Translations under genes and position numbers: made by a program
Notes under the pieces: generated by a model
Databases searched by the model: none
What the model saw: only the letters and a program-made list of their open reading frames with translations
What the model was told of the DNA's origin: nothing
Shown here: positions 52,916 through 64,000 of the stretch, in pieces
Layout of the letters: every line of letters starts with the position of its first letter
Position numbering within the stretch: the stretch's first letter is position 1
Source of the DNA: Rotaria sp. Silwood1
Taxonomy: Eukaryota; Rotifera; Eurotatoria; Philodinida; Philodinidae
NCBI GenBank assembly: GCA_905250075.1
Contig: CAJNOP010000008.1
Coordinates: 4,225,805-4,289,804, forward strand
Length of the DNA: 64,000 nucleotides
Direction: 5' to 3'

Positions 52916-53306
52916 TTTTTGTGAAAGTTTCATAACTATAACTTTTAATAAAGTCTATATAGAACCACAAAAAGACTCCTTCATAGCATTGCGTGCTAAT
53001 CGCTGAAATTTTGATGCCATGCAATGATCTTTGGATACATAAAACTTTATTTCTGGCTTAGAAAATCACCTAAAACCGACTCTGCAACAAGAAAAACAAA
53101 TAGAATTAACTTGACTCTAAATATATCCGACTTGTAGTTAGAAAACTAAAATGATTTCTGTTAAACGTTCATGAGTTAAACTAAACATTTTTCTTATTCG
53201 AAAATTTATTCGAACACATAAGATCAATCAATCATCTTGTTCAATAGATATTCTTTTTATTGTTGATGGTTGTGATTGTACAAAGTATAGAAAGAAACAA
53301 TAAAGA
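52916..53306. other. Intergenic, no gene seen
   Basis: AT-rich sequence between the degenerate fragment and the transposase fragment; no terminal inverted repeat of the transposase could be identified here. Confidence 0.4.
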
Positions 53307-53753
53307 TCAATGCATTGTATAATCTCCCTCGGATTCAATCAGTGAATTGATACGGTTTGGCATTCTTAACATCAAGTTGGTAGCTAATACTTTCGGTAAC
53401 AATTTCCATTCTTTTTTGATTGCTTTCACCAACGTCAATAAATTTTTCGGCTTTCTTTGTATAACCTTGGTCTTCAGAAGTGTCCAAAGATTTTCAATCG
53501 GATTCATATCCGGACTGAGAGAAGGCCATGGAAGATTTGCTACATTATGTTGTAGCTTCCAGTCCTTTGACCAACTGGACCGATGGTTGGGGTCATTATC
53601 TTCGAGAATAAAGCATACCCGGTTGCGTCCGAAATGAGCTCGAGCAGTAGGAAGCAGGCAGCTTTGATAAATATTATTGCAAAGAATGGTGCTGTTGAGA
53701 TTTGTGCTAAAGCACATGATTTTACCGAAACCCTTTAACGAAAGACAACCCAT
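53307..53753 (-). pseudogene. Tc1/mariner transposase, C-terminal fragment truncated at telomere-like array
   Basis: The minus-strand frame encodes 148 residues from 53753, the C-terminal 40-45% of a Tc1 transposase (normally about 340). The second catalytic Asp lies in LEDNDPNHRSSW and the Glu in WPSLSPDMNPIENLWTLLK, with 34 residues between, the DD34E spacing. The first Asp and the N-terminal paired-type DNA-binding domain are missing. The frame stops matching exactly where the G-rich repeats begin (53755). It cannot be active. The cut end faces the array, as expected if a break inside the transposon was capped by telomere repeats. Confidence 0.9.
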
Positions 53754-53754
53754 A

Positions 53755-53941
53755 GGGTGTGGGTGTGTGGGTGGGTGTGGGTGTGGGGTGTGGGTGTGCG
53801 TGGGTGTGGGTGTGGGTGTGAGTGTGAGTGTGGGTGTGTGCGTATGGGTGTGGATGTAGATAAATAGAAGAATCATACTCCCACCCACACCACACCTACA
53901 TCCACACCCACACCCACCCACACCCACACCCACACCCACAC
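53755..53941. repeat. Head-to-head TGTGGG telomere-like array
   Basis: On the plus strand 53755-53856 is a G-rich array of GGGTGT units, partly degenerate (GAGTGT, GGATGT). After about 20 unique bases (53857-53876), 53877-53941 is the C-rich complement (ACACCC units). So the G-strands of both halves point toward the middle, the arrangement left when two chromosome ends join. TGTGGG is, as I recall, the telomere repeat reported for bdelloid rotifers. GGATGTAG on the left mirrors CTACATCC on the right, so the whole is a hairpin-forming inverted repeat. Simple microsatellite expansion, or an assembly artefact at a palindrome, is the alternative. Confidence 0.7.
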
Positions 53942-54064
53942 TTGTAAGTTATCTTTCTCAGACGGCTATTCTATTTATATGTAATAAGTATCTTGTTGAT
54001 ATTTTTTTTCTTTTTGATCTAGAGATCGATTACATTTGAATTGTTTTTTTTTGTTTTTATTTAG

Positions 54065-54304
54065 CAAATACGTGAAAAACTAAATTATGCTCATCGTGAT
54101 GTATATTATCTTCAAGAAAAAAATCTTATACTTGAAAATCAAAATAATTTTCTTGAAAATGAATTTAAACGACAATTAGATAACATAGTTGAAGAAAAAA
54201 ATGAACATATTAATCGACTTATACATATTATTGATCAAACATATACACGATCAACTCAAATAAATAATCATATTAATGATGAATATTATTCATCAAATAA
54301 ATAA
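54065..54304 (+). pseudogene. Stranded terminal exon of a coiled-coil protein
   Basis: After an acceptor TTATTTAG at 54064 a frame of 79 codons plus stop encodes a strong coiled coil (REKLNYAHRDVYYLQEKNLI, then FKRQLDNIVEEKNEHINRLI). No ATG and no upstream exon could be found before the telomere-like array that ends 124 bases earlier. It is either the surviving 3' end of a gene cut at that junction, or the last exon of a gene with exons left of the array. Confidence 0.45.
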
Positions 54305-55168
54305 ATAAAATAAATTTGATTATATTCTAAAAGTTAAAATAATAGACATCAAATATTTTATTAGTAGAAAAAAAAAAATATAATGATCATATTATTTTTT
54401 TTTCTGCTTTTCTATGAAACCTTTTTGCTATTCAACAAAATGGATTCTATATGTAATTGAGAATAAGAATAAGAATAAGTATATTTTATGTATACGTTAT
54501 AATAATGAAAAATTCAAAGTCTTATCTAAATCTAAATTTTAACCAAGGTATGAATTGAAGTATACTTTTACATATCTCATTATACAAAATAAACTAACCT
54601 TGTGATTACTATTGATCAAGGTAATTTCGATTAATTGGAGAATTTTTCCTACAGTTAACAAACTTCAAATATAATCAAATTATAACAATAGAAACAAGGC
54701 TAATTTGATATCGAATTTTGTTTTTTTTTCGATTAGTAAATTCTTTATTAGAGCTCATCGGATTAATTTCGAACTCGAGATTTTTACTATTGTTTGATTC
54801 TGTCATTACATTTCAAAATATATTTTGTAAACTTTTTTTATAATTGTTAAAAACAAAATTTCTCTTTTTTCATTCTATTGTCTATAGTTTTGATTGGCAT
54901 ATGTAAAATATCTATATATTTGATTTCTTATAGTCATATATACTAGCAGTAAGATTAAATCTAAAAACCTATTGCAGATTTGAAGTAAATGTTATAATAA
55001 ACATTAAGATTAATCACAAAACAAAAATTCAATTTTTTTTTGTAAGAGTTATGCTTTTGTATAAGAACATACATCAATTAGTTAAATTCCCGTACTTAGA
55101 ATTTTGTTTAGAATAAAGCAATGAAATAAAATAGGTTAAATATGAGTCAAAACTGTACAACATTTATT
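54305..55168. other. Intergenic, no gene seen
   Basis: Very AT-rich, with a short (GAATAA)n-like run near 54462-54478. No coding signal. Confidence 0.45.
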
Positions 55169-55756
55169 AATGTACATTTCAGAGTTAAATGGCCGTGGGC
55201 ATTTTTTGAAAAACTTTTGATAGGAACGAGATAGAAATCTCCAATTTTCACCGTTGGAAAGAACAGATGAAGTCGCATCGAACTATAAAGATTTTTTTAA
55301 ACTATTTTCCTATAGGTTTAGTCAAAAGTTTTCAAAGAATTGCTTTTTTCTCATATGTTAAAAAATTGGCTTTTCTATCAAAATACGACAAAAATTTACA
55401 TTTTTCGATTATTTTGTTGAAAAAAAATGAGGTGGTAAATTGTGTTCCGATGGTTTACATATCATACTGGTAGTAGTTAGGAACAGCGTCTTGATATAGT
55501 TTGGTAGCTCTTCCTTTGGCCATTCTAGAGCACTCTTGAAAATCAACAAGTTGATATCATGACCATGAGAAGCATGCTGTTTTTCTTGAAGTTTTATATA
55601 AAACCTATAGGAAAGTAGTTAGAAAAATCTTTCTATATATAATTCGATGCGTCTTCATCCGCTCTTTCCAACGGTGAAAACCGGAGATCTCTAATTCGTT
55701 CCTATCAAAAGTTATTCAAAAAATGCTCACGTCCATTTAACTCTGAAATGGACATT
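55169..55756. mobile_element. Foldback element of about 590 bp
   Basis: The arms 55169-55325 and about 55603-55756 are inverted copies, sharing CATTTCAGAGTTAAATGG, TTTTGATAGGAACGA and TTTTCACCGTTGGAAAGA. The loop is about 270 bases. The ORF at 55267-55473 is a by-product. Confidence 0.75.
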
Positions 55757-56498
55757 AGTTACATGTAATAATAATAATGTCGTAGTTAATGGTTTCTTCT
55801 ATTGTATACTTTTTATTGTTGTTTATCGAATAACAAAGAAGATATATCTTTAGTAAAAACTATCGTATATAGAACTTCTCAATTATTATTATAATTAGTT
55901 GTACGGATTCGTCTGAGGTTAAACAATAAGATCGAATGAGACAGTTATTACTTAAGTTCATTTACTAACGAAAGAAATCCTTCAATGAATTAAATACTAA
56001 AGATATACCAACTATAGTTTTGATGATGGACATAAGAAGAGAAAAAAAAAAAAATTCTCGGTTAGAATTAAAGATCATTATTAAACGGAGTATGTTATAT
56101 TCTTACGGTAGGCTTGTAATTCAATATTGTAATTCCCTTTTTCCTGTTAAGTTACTTCTAATTTTAGCAATTCTTTTTTTTTTTAAATGTAAATTTATCA
56201 TTCCCAGAAAAAAAATTGATATTTGATATCAAGATTATAGTAAAAAATTCTCTATAGAAGATCTTTGCTTCATTCTTATTATCTTCTAATGATACTAAAA
56301 TACTGATAAATATATGTTGACTTGTATACTTTTGAGATAAAGCATTCACTTTTATTCTCAGATATATTCTAACAAATATAATAATATTAATTTATCATTT
56401 CTTAAATATGAGAAAGACTAATTTTGTTTTTTTTTGTATTTTGAAACTTTTCATAGAGAACAGAAATAATTAATTAATTCAATTCTATATTTTATTAG
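55757..56498. other. Intergenic, no gene seen
   Basis: AT-rich sequence. Upstream exons of the next coiled-coil gene should lie here but none could be recognised. Confidence 0.4.
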
Positions 56499-59400
56499 AA
56501 GCTGAAGAATTATCAAAAAAATTTATGGAACAAAATATTGAATTACAACATGAAATTGAAACATTTCGTTCTAAACTTGATTATATTGTAACATATATTA
56601 ATCAAAAATTGGATCAACAAAAAACAACAACAACAACAACATTATCATCTTTATCTATACATCAATTAGTATTTGAAACTATGCAACAAACAGAAATGAA
56701 ATTACTTGAATTTAAATTAAAATTTATTTCACAACAAGAAGAAAATGATCTTTTAAAATATTTAGTATGTATTATTAAAATTTAAAAACGAAAAAAAGTA
56801 AAATTTAATTTAAATAATATTAAATGGAAAAATCACAAAATATATCAGATATTGAACAAACAAAATTATTTTCTATTATTCAACAACGTTCACTTGAACG
56901 TGAAATTGATCTTGTTCGTCAAGAACTTGAAATTACAGAGAAAAAAACTATTCAATTTGAACAAACAGTATAATTGCATTCTTTTTTTTGGATTGATATT
57001 TAAAATATTCATAATTTTTTAGTTTGATAATTCGGATGAAGGAATTAAATTTCATATGGAAAATCTTAAATTAAAATGTGATGTATTACATAAACATATT
57101 CTAACATGTAGTCAACGATTAGATGATATTAATAAACAAAATCTTATGAAATTAACAAATGAAAATCAAATATTAAAGTATAGACACAAACAAAAAACAT
57201 TCGAATTTTATTTTTCCTATGTTTTTTTTTTTCGTATAGAATTAGAACTCAACATGAAGAATCAAATAATGATGTATGATGAATAAATTTCTTTTAATAC
57301 ATTTCTTTATATAAATATATTTTATATTAGAATAAAAATATTGAAGTTGAATTTGAATTATTACGTTTACGTGAACGTTATAATGAATTAATTGAACATA
57401 CAAATACACTTAAACCTGAATTAAATAATGCACAAAAACAATTACATGAACAAGAAAAAGTAAATATTAACTTATGAATATTATTAATTTTCTTAATACT
57501 TAAATATCTTATTATATTTATATAGAAACTAAGTAAAAATATATCCTAAAATAGATCGAATAAAACAATCAATCAATGATTAACAACTAGGTATCGGTGG
57601 GATCATCTTTTCTTTTTTTGGTCCTGGTTTCAATTTAAAACTTTTTATTGTTTCTAGAAAAAAAAACGACTTTTCTTATAATCTGTATGATTTTTTGAAT
57701 ATATATATAATGAATATTGATGATTTTGAGAAATTAACAATCCCAGGTCGAAGATTCCGGTCACCAGATCCTGTAGGAAAGATGCGGGAAAATTCACCGT
57801 ATCCTGCACGAAAACACTGAAAGTCGCCGAAACAGGGTGGCAGTATTTCGGCCGGAAAAGTTTTGGATTTTTCCGGACAACTTCCTGAAGAAAACGGGAG
57901 GAATTTGATCGAAAATCACAGGAAAAATCCGAAAAGTGTCCGGCCGAAATACTGCCACCCTGTTCCGGTAACTTTCGGGGTTTTTCTGCCGGAATCCGCT
58001 CGTACTTCTCGACCTGGGCATAAATAAATGAAAAAGGCCTATTTGTAGATCATTAATCAGAACAGAATAATAAATATGGAAATAGGTAGTCTAGTTCTGG
58101 AACAGAAAATATTACGGGACCAGTTTGCAGATCTCTATTAGCAACACTAATTATATCATGTAATCGCACAAAGATTACATTTACAGATTTCTTTTATCAA
58201 ATTTAAAGTAAAAAAAAAAGTCAAGGTAATCATTTCGATCGGAAATGTTATTGCTAAAAAGTTCTTATCATAAGTGGTTCACATATTGTAATAAAAGAAA
58301 AAACTCCTGAAAGTGCCGATGGCGCAAGACGCCATCATATTGAATGCCGCCGACATACGTGAAATCATTCTCACAATTCATTACAATGAATACCGACTTA
58401 ATATTATTTAATAAACAAAAAATGAAAACATTCCTAAAGCAAAACGTCTCAAATTTGAGTACCATTAGACCTCTTCAAAAGTGCTCAGTTTCTATTTTCG
58501 TCTTTCTAACAATTAATTAATTGCACGTTCTTGTTTTTTTAATCAAAGGGAAATCAGTTCGTGTTGACATGATTTAATGTCATAAGCTATTAATATAAAA
58601 AATATCGACAAGATGTTATATCAAATACTGTTGTTGTTATGTAAAATTGTTTTTTTTTATCTAATTAGTCAATATTGTTTATCATAGTATCATTTATGTT
58701 ACTCACATTATGGAAATTGTATGTTATTATTCATGTCATAATGAGAAAATTTTATCGTATATATATATAGCCATGATTTATTTTCTGTCAAGAACAAATT
58801 ATTTTGTTTTTTTTATTTAAAATTTTGTATGTTTTAATTAATATATTTATTAATAAATATAGATTGAGCCAAATTTAAATGTTGATTTGGAAAAAGAACG
58901 ACGACGTGCAGATGAATTTGAAAATGATTATAAATCTTTAAAAATAAAATATGATGATGTATGTGAACGTATTCGTATAGCTACACATCAATTAGAACAT
59001 GTACAAATTGTACTTGAAGAAACATCACGTCGTTGTGAACAATTGGAAAAAGAAAAGGTAAAGAAAAATAATAATAATAATAATAATTTCATTCTCTTAC
59101 ATATCGCGTACATATTATTCTATGATTCGACTAGTTCAGCTACGGAAAAAATTGGTATTAATACATATGATTTATTATTGCTTCTCCTTTTTTTTCTCTT
59201 CATGTTTTTCTATTCACTATTAAATTTCTTAGATAAAATATTTCCATAAGCACATTTTTCTGCACTTATTATTTTTTTCTTTTATCTTATATATAAAACT
59301 CCTCTAGACTGAGACGATGAATCCAACATAATTATTTATATATAGATTAAAATAATTTTTTATTGTCATTTGCTTTTTGTTCTAGTCCGAAATTAATGCT

Positions 59401-59686
59401 CAATCTGAATATCTTTCACAAAATGTTCTTAATGTAACATCAAAATATAAAGATAAATTAAATATAATTAAAGTTCGTTTGTAAGTCTTTATTTAGAATC
59501 CCATGAAAAAAAAAAGAACAAGATTAAAGAAATTTTGATTATTATTATTATAGAGAACAAGCAGAACGTGAAAGACGTGAAGTACAACTTCGTAATGAAA
59601 AATTTCAAAATGATAGACAACCGTTTGATGTAAAAAAGTTTGATATGGTTTCATCATGTCAATTTAATTACTTTTTGAATTGTTAA
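56499..59686 (+). CDS. Coiled-coil protein gene, at least eight exons, 5' end unresolved
   Basis: Readable exons are 56499-56764, 56824-56967, 57023-57177, 57240-57273, 57331-57459, 58863-59057, 59386-59480 and 59554-59686. From the second exon on they join in phase and encode about 280 residues, almost all charged coiled coil (QRSLEREIDLVRQELEITEK, DLEKERRRADEFENDYKSLK). The first listed exon also encodes coiled coil, but there is no AG acceptor before the second; the ATG at 56824 is preceded by an in-frame stop. So either the gene starts at 56824 or a splice site has been lost. The 1.4-kb intron 57460-58862 contains a MITE. The stop lies five bases before the DZANK1 ATG. The family is not recognised; a structural role is likely. 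Confidence 0.5.
57742..58018. mobile_element. CCCAGGTCGA-end MITE, well-preserved copy
   Basis: The ends are CCCAGGTCGAAGATTCCGG and the inverse of CCCAGGTCGAGAAGTACGAG. Inside, CCGAAACAGGGTGGCAGTAT and ATACTGCCACCCTGTTCCGG form a second inverted pair around 57820-57963. It lies in an intron of the coiled-coil gene and is the same family as 24172-24459 in the other orientation. The 75-codon ORF across it is by-product. Confidence 0.78.
58019..58862. other. Remainder of the long intron, nothing seen
   Basis: AT-rich intronic sequence with short shadow ORFs only. Confidence 0.4.
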
Positions 59687-59691
59687 ACAAA

Positions 59692-62600
59692 ATGACTGCT
59701 GGTTCAATATCTGCTCCGTCAATAATTCCATTACGTGTTGGATATACACAAAAATTTTCCATTGATACAAATACATTGATTGAAATACGTAGTGATACAA
59801 ATGATGTTGATATTTATTATACATTAGATGGTTCAAAACCAGATGCATTTATAACATTATCAACACGACGTTCGACTATACAATATAAAAAAAAACCATT
59901 TTATATACCAAGAGATATAGCTAATACAGGCATCACGGCAAAGATATTTGAGAAAACAAAAAAATCAATTTGAAGAATTTTTATTTTTTTATTAAAATTT
60001 ATTTAGTGATGGAATTCGAGAAAGTGTTATAGTAACAAAAACATTTGATATTAAAATTATTCCATCAGATCATTCATTATCGGATGAATATGAAAATCGA
60101 TATTTATATGAATTACAACAAGAACGAAAGGTAAAAAATTTCAAAATGATAGATAATAAATAAATTCAATAGAAATTTACTTATCTCATGTTTATTGAAA
60201 TACTGTATAGAATACTTTTTTTTTTATTATGAAATCATACCTATTTTTATATGAAATGTACAATGAATTTGAATCAAGTGAAAGAATATTCTTTTTAGTA
60301 TTTATTTAAGTAATTTGAAAAAGTATATTTTAGAAAAAGCTGAGTTTTCATTAAAAGAAACTATGAATTCGATTTTTGTAGAAAAACACATCTGAATACA
60401 TTGAATCTTTCATAAAATATTACGAAAATAAAATAATCTGTTGGATATACGAGCAAGTTTATGTGTCATTATAGATGATTAATCAAGATGTTAAAGTTTA
60501 ATTAAATATTCAATTTTTCAATATAAATATATTTTAGTTTGCAAAAATATTTATCTTTAATTTTATTAAAAAAAAATTGATATTCAAGAATGTCTCGATA
60601 TTTCAAGAGTTCAATTAGAAGATCACTAATATGTTAGTAGTAATTTAATGCTTGTCTATCGATATTACTTCATTAAAATGTTTTTTTTTCTATGAAGTTC
60701 AAAACTTATCAAAGTCATTGACACATCTTCAATTTTAGTTTTTAAATTTCGATTTGAAACTTTACATAGAGATAGATGTTAACGAAAATAATTTATTGCA
60801 AAATATTTTTCATTTCGCCGATAAGAATATATCTAAAACTTTCATTACAAACTATTGTCAGTGATCTCAATCTCTGTGAAATGTGCAAATTCGAGATTTG
60901 AAAATAAATATTTCTGAAGAATGTCATAGTCTTATCTAAAGAACAATTTGTAAACATACAATTAGTAAAGCAATCGAACTTTTTTCTACATATTTAATTC
61001 AGTTAAATATTTATTAATTGATTTTATAATTTTACTTCAATAGGAATTAATGAGAAAGATGCAAAATGAAAATGAACAAATGCAACAAAAATTATCTGGT
61101 ATCAAAAAAAAAAAAAGTAATTTTATTTATTATTAATAAAATTTCTATATAGAATCAATGCATCGTTCAACAATTGATTCATTAGTACAAGAAAATCCAA
61201 CTAATTATACATATTCAAATTCTCAAATACAAACAAATGTTTTAAGGTTTATCGAAACAAAATTATTTTATTATTTGAGCTTTGTTGTTTCTTTTCTAGA
61301 TGTGCACATTGTTTTGCACCTAAATCAAATGATTTATATACACGATTTTGTACGGAATGTGGTCTACCTTGGCAAAAACTAACTCATAATCCACCGGATA
61401 ATTATTCAGTAATTCAAAATAATTCTATCGGATATGATGACTACCCTTCATTTGAAAAAAAGAAACTACCTAATTCCATTCTGTTGAACAACTCATAGTT
61501 ATTTACGAAATTATTTTTTCATAAAAGTCATTATACCAGTTAAGATATATAAGAGCAATGATGAGTAATATGATCTCAAAAATAACCTATATCTGACATA
61601 TATATATGAGTCTTTCGAAAACAGTAAAAAAACGTTTTTCTCTTTCAGAATCTTGATAAAGCTATTAATTCTTATAAGAAACCCGAACATATGTTGAATG
61701 TGATAGAACTACATATCCGAATCACATTCGATGTTCTGAAGCCTAAAAACAAAAAGAAAAGTCATATATTTTTCTATTCTCAGGAATCGCACTTATAGAA
61801 CAAGGAAAAAGTTGCATAGTTGGTTGCCTTTGTCCTCGACAGTCATATCTTACAACAGCCATCATTGCTATAATACCTGTTAACTAGTAACCCTCCCCCA
61901 GAATAAAAGTGCATGCCCTTATACAGTGTCTTGGCACATCACTACTTTTTGGATGGTCTTCTATTGGAGATCAACTTTTGGTCAGTTTTTAATTAAAATT
62001 ATTTAAAAAATTAATATTTAATTAATAACTTTAATTATTGTTTTTTAGGTGTTTTTTGCTGAAAAAACTACCATTTTTTGTAAAAACTGTACTAATTATG
62101 ATAGGAAAGGAAGGATTTCGCAAAAAAAGATTAGAAAATCGGTTATATTTCCTTAATTGGGAGGGGCGGGGGGTATATGACTTCTCAGAACTGTAAAATT
62201 TGATAGAGTATATCCTTCGACGAATCATGTATTGTTCTACATAACAGTATTGATTACTTTACAAATGAATAGTAGTTATCTTATTTTACACGGATAATTT
62301 TTCTTTAATTGGATTAATATATGTACAAATTGTAAATCTACTATTCCATTTAATTCTAACACATGTGTTGTATGTGAAACACCAGTATCCAAAGAACCAC
62401 AACAGCGACCAACTTCTCAAAATCAGGTTTCAAAAAAATTAATCAAATTTTAATGTTCCTCTCTAGACAAGAATTCTATGTCTTCATTGTAAATCAACAA
62501 ATCCAATACATTTACGAACATGTTATATTTGTGAAAATGTATTAACACCAACATCGACATCACCAGTAAACAAAAAAAAATCTTATTTATTTTTTCCGTA

Positions 62601-64000
62601 TTTATATTTAAATAGAAAAAACGAACTTCAATTTCAATTCCAACAATATCAAAACAAACTAATACAATGATGATAACATGTTCAAAATGTTTTCGTTTAA
62701 ATAATCCTAATGCTCGTTTTTGTGATTGGTGTAGTGCATATCCTGATCATGCATCTACATCAATACAATGTACAAAATGTCATACTAATAATGATTCATT
62801 TGCAAAATTTTGTTCAACATGTGGATGTGTTATTGAACCACCATTACGTATTATTGATACACGTCTTTAAAATGATTTGAATATTTCATCGTCATCAATG
62901 ATTGCTAGTGTATATTAAAATTAAAGAATAAAAAAAAGCAAAAAAATAAAACGATTCTTATTTTCTATAGACATTAACACGTAATTCAGTTAATCCTGTA
63001 TGGCTTAATGCAAATACAACATTAACTAATTATCATCAATCATATTCAACAATTAAAAAAGAAGCTGCAACACAAACATATAGAATTTATTATCCAAGTG
63101 CAAAAGATATTGATTGAATTATAACACAAAATAAAAAATTATTAGCTGAAAAAGAATTGAAAGAATATCATCCAATATTAACATCTACAAGTCCAGGAAA
63201 AGGATATTGGCGACAACAGTTAGATCATATTTGTGCTCATTTAAAAACTTATGCAGTTAATCGACCAGATTTTCAATCATTGATTGGTAAAGATCTTTAA
63301 TATTTAAAAAAAACAAATACTTTTATTTTGTTATAATGAATAATAATTATTATTTAAAATATAAATTCTCTCTCTCTATATATATATCTTATATATTAAT
63401 ATTAAAAAAGTTCATATATTATTTAATTATTTTTTTTAGGTGAATCACGTATGGGTAATATGATTCATGCAACTGTACATGAAAATGAATATCAAGTAAC
63501 TATACAAACAGTATTTCGTAAACCAGAAAATCTTTCACAATCACCATTTTTTATTAATGAAACAAATGAATATTATCCAATAAATAGTGAACGAAGTTCA
63601 CCATATTCAAATACAATTTATTCTGATAGTAGGCAAAAGTATTCTTTTGCAACAAAAAAAAACTTTGTTTTCTACATAGATGAATATCCAAGAGAAAAAT
63701 CACAACGAACAAAAGTAAAACATCGTAATAAAAAACGACCACAATCAGCTAATACTATTACAAAAAATATTGAGAGTGTAAGAATAAAATATTTTATTAT
63801 AATTTTTTTTTGTCTTATTAAATTATCTATTATAATTAATAGTCAACTCATGCATTAATTCGATTATTTGAAAAAAAAATAATAATTATAATAAAAAATC
63901 ATTACATCAAATCGATATATTAAAAGAAGTTCAACGTTTAATAAAAGAAAAAGCTGATGTTAATATTAAAAATAAAGAAGGTTATACGATTCTACAATTG
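59692..64000 (+). pseudogene. DZANK1: DZANK1-like (double zinc ribbon and ankyrin) gene, decayed, runs off the window
   Basis: Exons match DZANK1 in order: 59692-about 59966 (MTAGSISAPSIIPLRVGYTQ, then IYYTLDGSKP), 60007-60130, 61044-61098, 61153-61246, 61300-about 61400 (first zinc ribbon CAHCFAP...FCTECG), about 62320-62426 (CTNCKS...CVVCE), 62467-62565, 62616-62909 (CSKCFRLNNPNARFCDWC and CTKCHTNNDSFAKFCSTCG), 62971-63286 (GKGYWRRQ-type SPGKGYWRQQLDH), 63440-63777 and 63843-64000 (first ankyrin-like repeat). The phase is mostly kept, but there is no GT donor after exon 1, no AG acceptor before the 62320 exon, and there are in-frame stops at 61496, 62868 and 63115. In vertebrates DZANK1 works with Ninl in dynein-driven transport to photoreceptor cilia. 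This copy is probably non-functional, or the stops are assembly errors. Confidence 0.72.

Noticed and set aside
53677-53939. Gly/Val/Cys-rich and His/Thr/Pro-rich ORFs over the G-rich array
   Set aside because: Both are translations of the GGGTGT repeat and its complement; only the Tc1 part (to 53753) is protein-like.
57794-58021. 75-codon minus-strand ORF rich in Arg, Phe and Ser
   Set aside because: Falls inside the MITE 57742-58018; a by-product of its inverted repeats.
62667-62870. A separate small zinc-ribbon gene ending at the TAA of 62868
   Set aside because: The frame is one exon of DZANK1: the acceptor at 62615 and the donor after 62909 both fit, and matching sequence continues beyond the stop.

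Overview
The window looks like nuclear DNA of a bdelloid rotifer. It is AT-rich, its genes carry many short introns (about 45-65 bases, GT...AG), and it has an amplified-type F-box-like gene. It also has a block of TGTGGG repeats, the telomere unit I recall for bdelloids. Real genes were rebuilt by joining exons in phase, so the exon lists in the entries are the main evidence. A run of 10 N at 27567-27576 marks an assembly gap.

Layout. Bases 1-13,500 are accessory and repeat-rich. They hold a palindrome (1-523), a roughly 6.3-kb region bounded by long inverted repeats (about 555-6826) with a broken SWIM zinc-finger ORF and an intact F-box-like gene, a 920-bp foldback, a small secreted phospholipase-A2-like gene (9714-10222) and two further inverted-repeat elements. 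A small CCHC zinc-knuckle gene (13590-14026) leads into housekeeping territory: NOS1AP/CAPON (15162-19484, minus), a DUF4515 coiled-coil gene (29771-30940, minus), soluble inorganic pyrophosphatase (31928-32994, plus), two duplicated bZIP genes (34939-35490 and 44442-44993, both minus), a partly resolved membrane protein (40163-about 41580, minus) and ribose-phosphate pyrophosphokinase PRPS (45758-47889, minus). A single-exon unknown gene lies at 51478-52035. From 53.3 kb a truncated Tc1/mariner transposase abuts a head-to-head TGTGGG array. Beyond it come a stranded coiled-coil terminal exon, a second coiled-coil gene (56499-59686) and, five bases after its stop, DZANK1 (59692 to past the window end), which carries several in-frame stops.

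Pyrophosphatase removes the pyrophosphate made by many biosynthetic reactions, including those that consume the PRPP made by PRPS. The two genes are 13 kb apart on opposite strands, so this is a metabolic link and not an operon. NOS1AP is a signalling adaptor, and DZANK1 is known from vertebrates as a ciliary and photoreceptor transport factor.

The points most worth following are these: (1) the head-to-head telomere-like array joined at the base to a half transposase, which looks like a healed or fused chromosome end; (2) the long inverted-repeat element carrying an intact F-box gene; (3) the decayed DZANK1 copy; (4) a 92-bp palindromic hAT-type element with a perfect 8-bp target duplication; (5) a 10-base microexon in PRPS; and (6) the high density of unrelated and related foldback elements.
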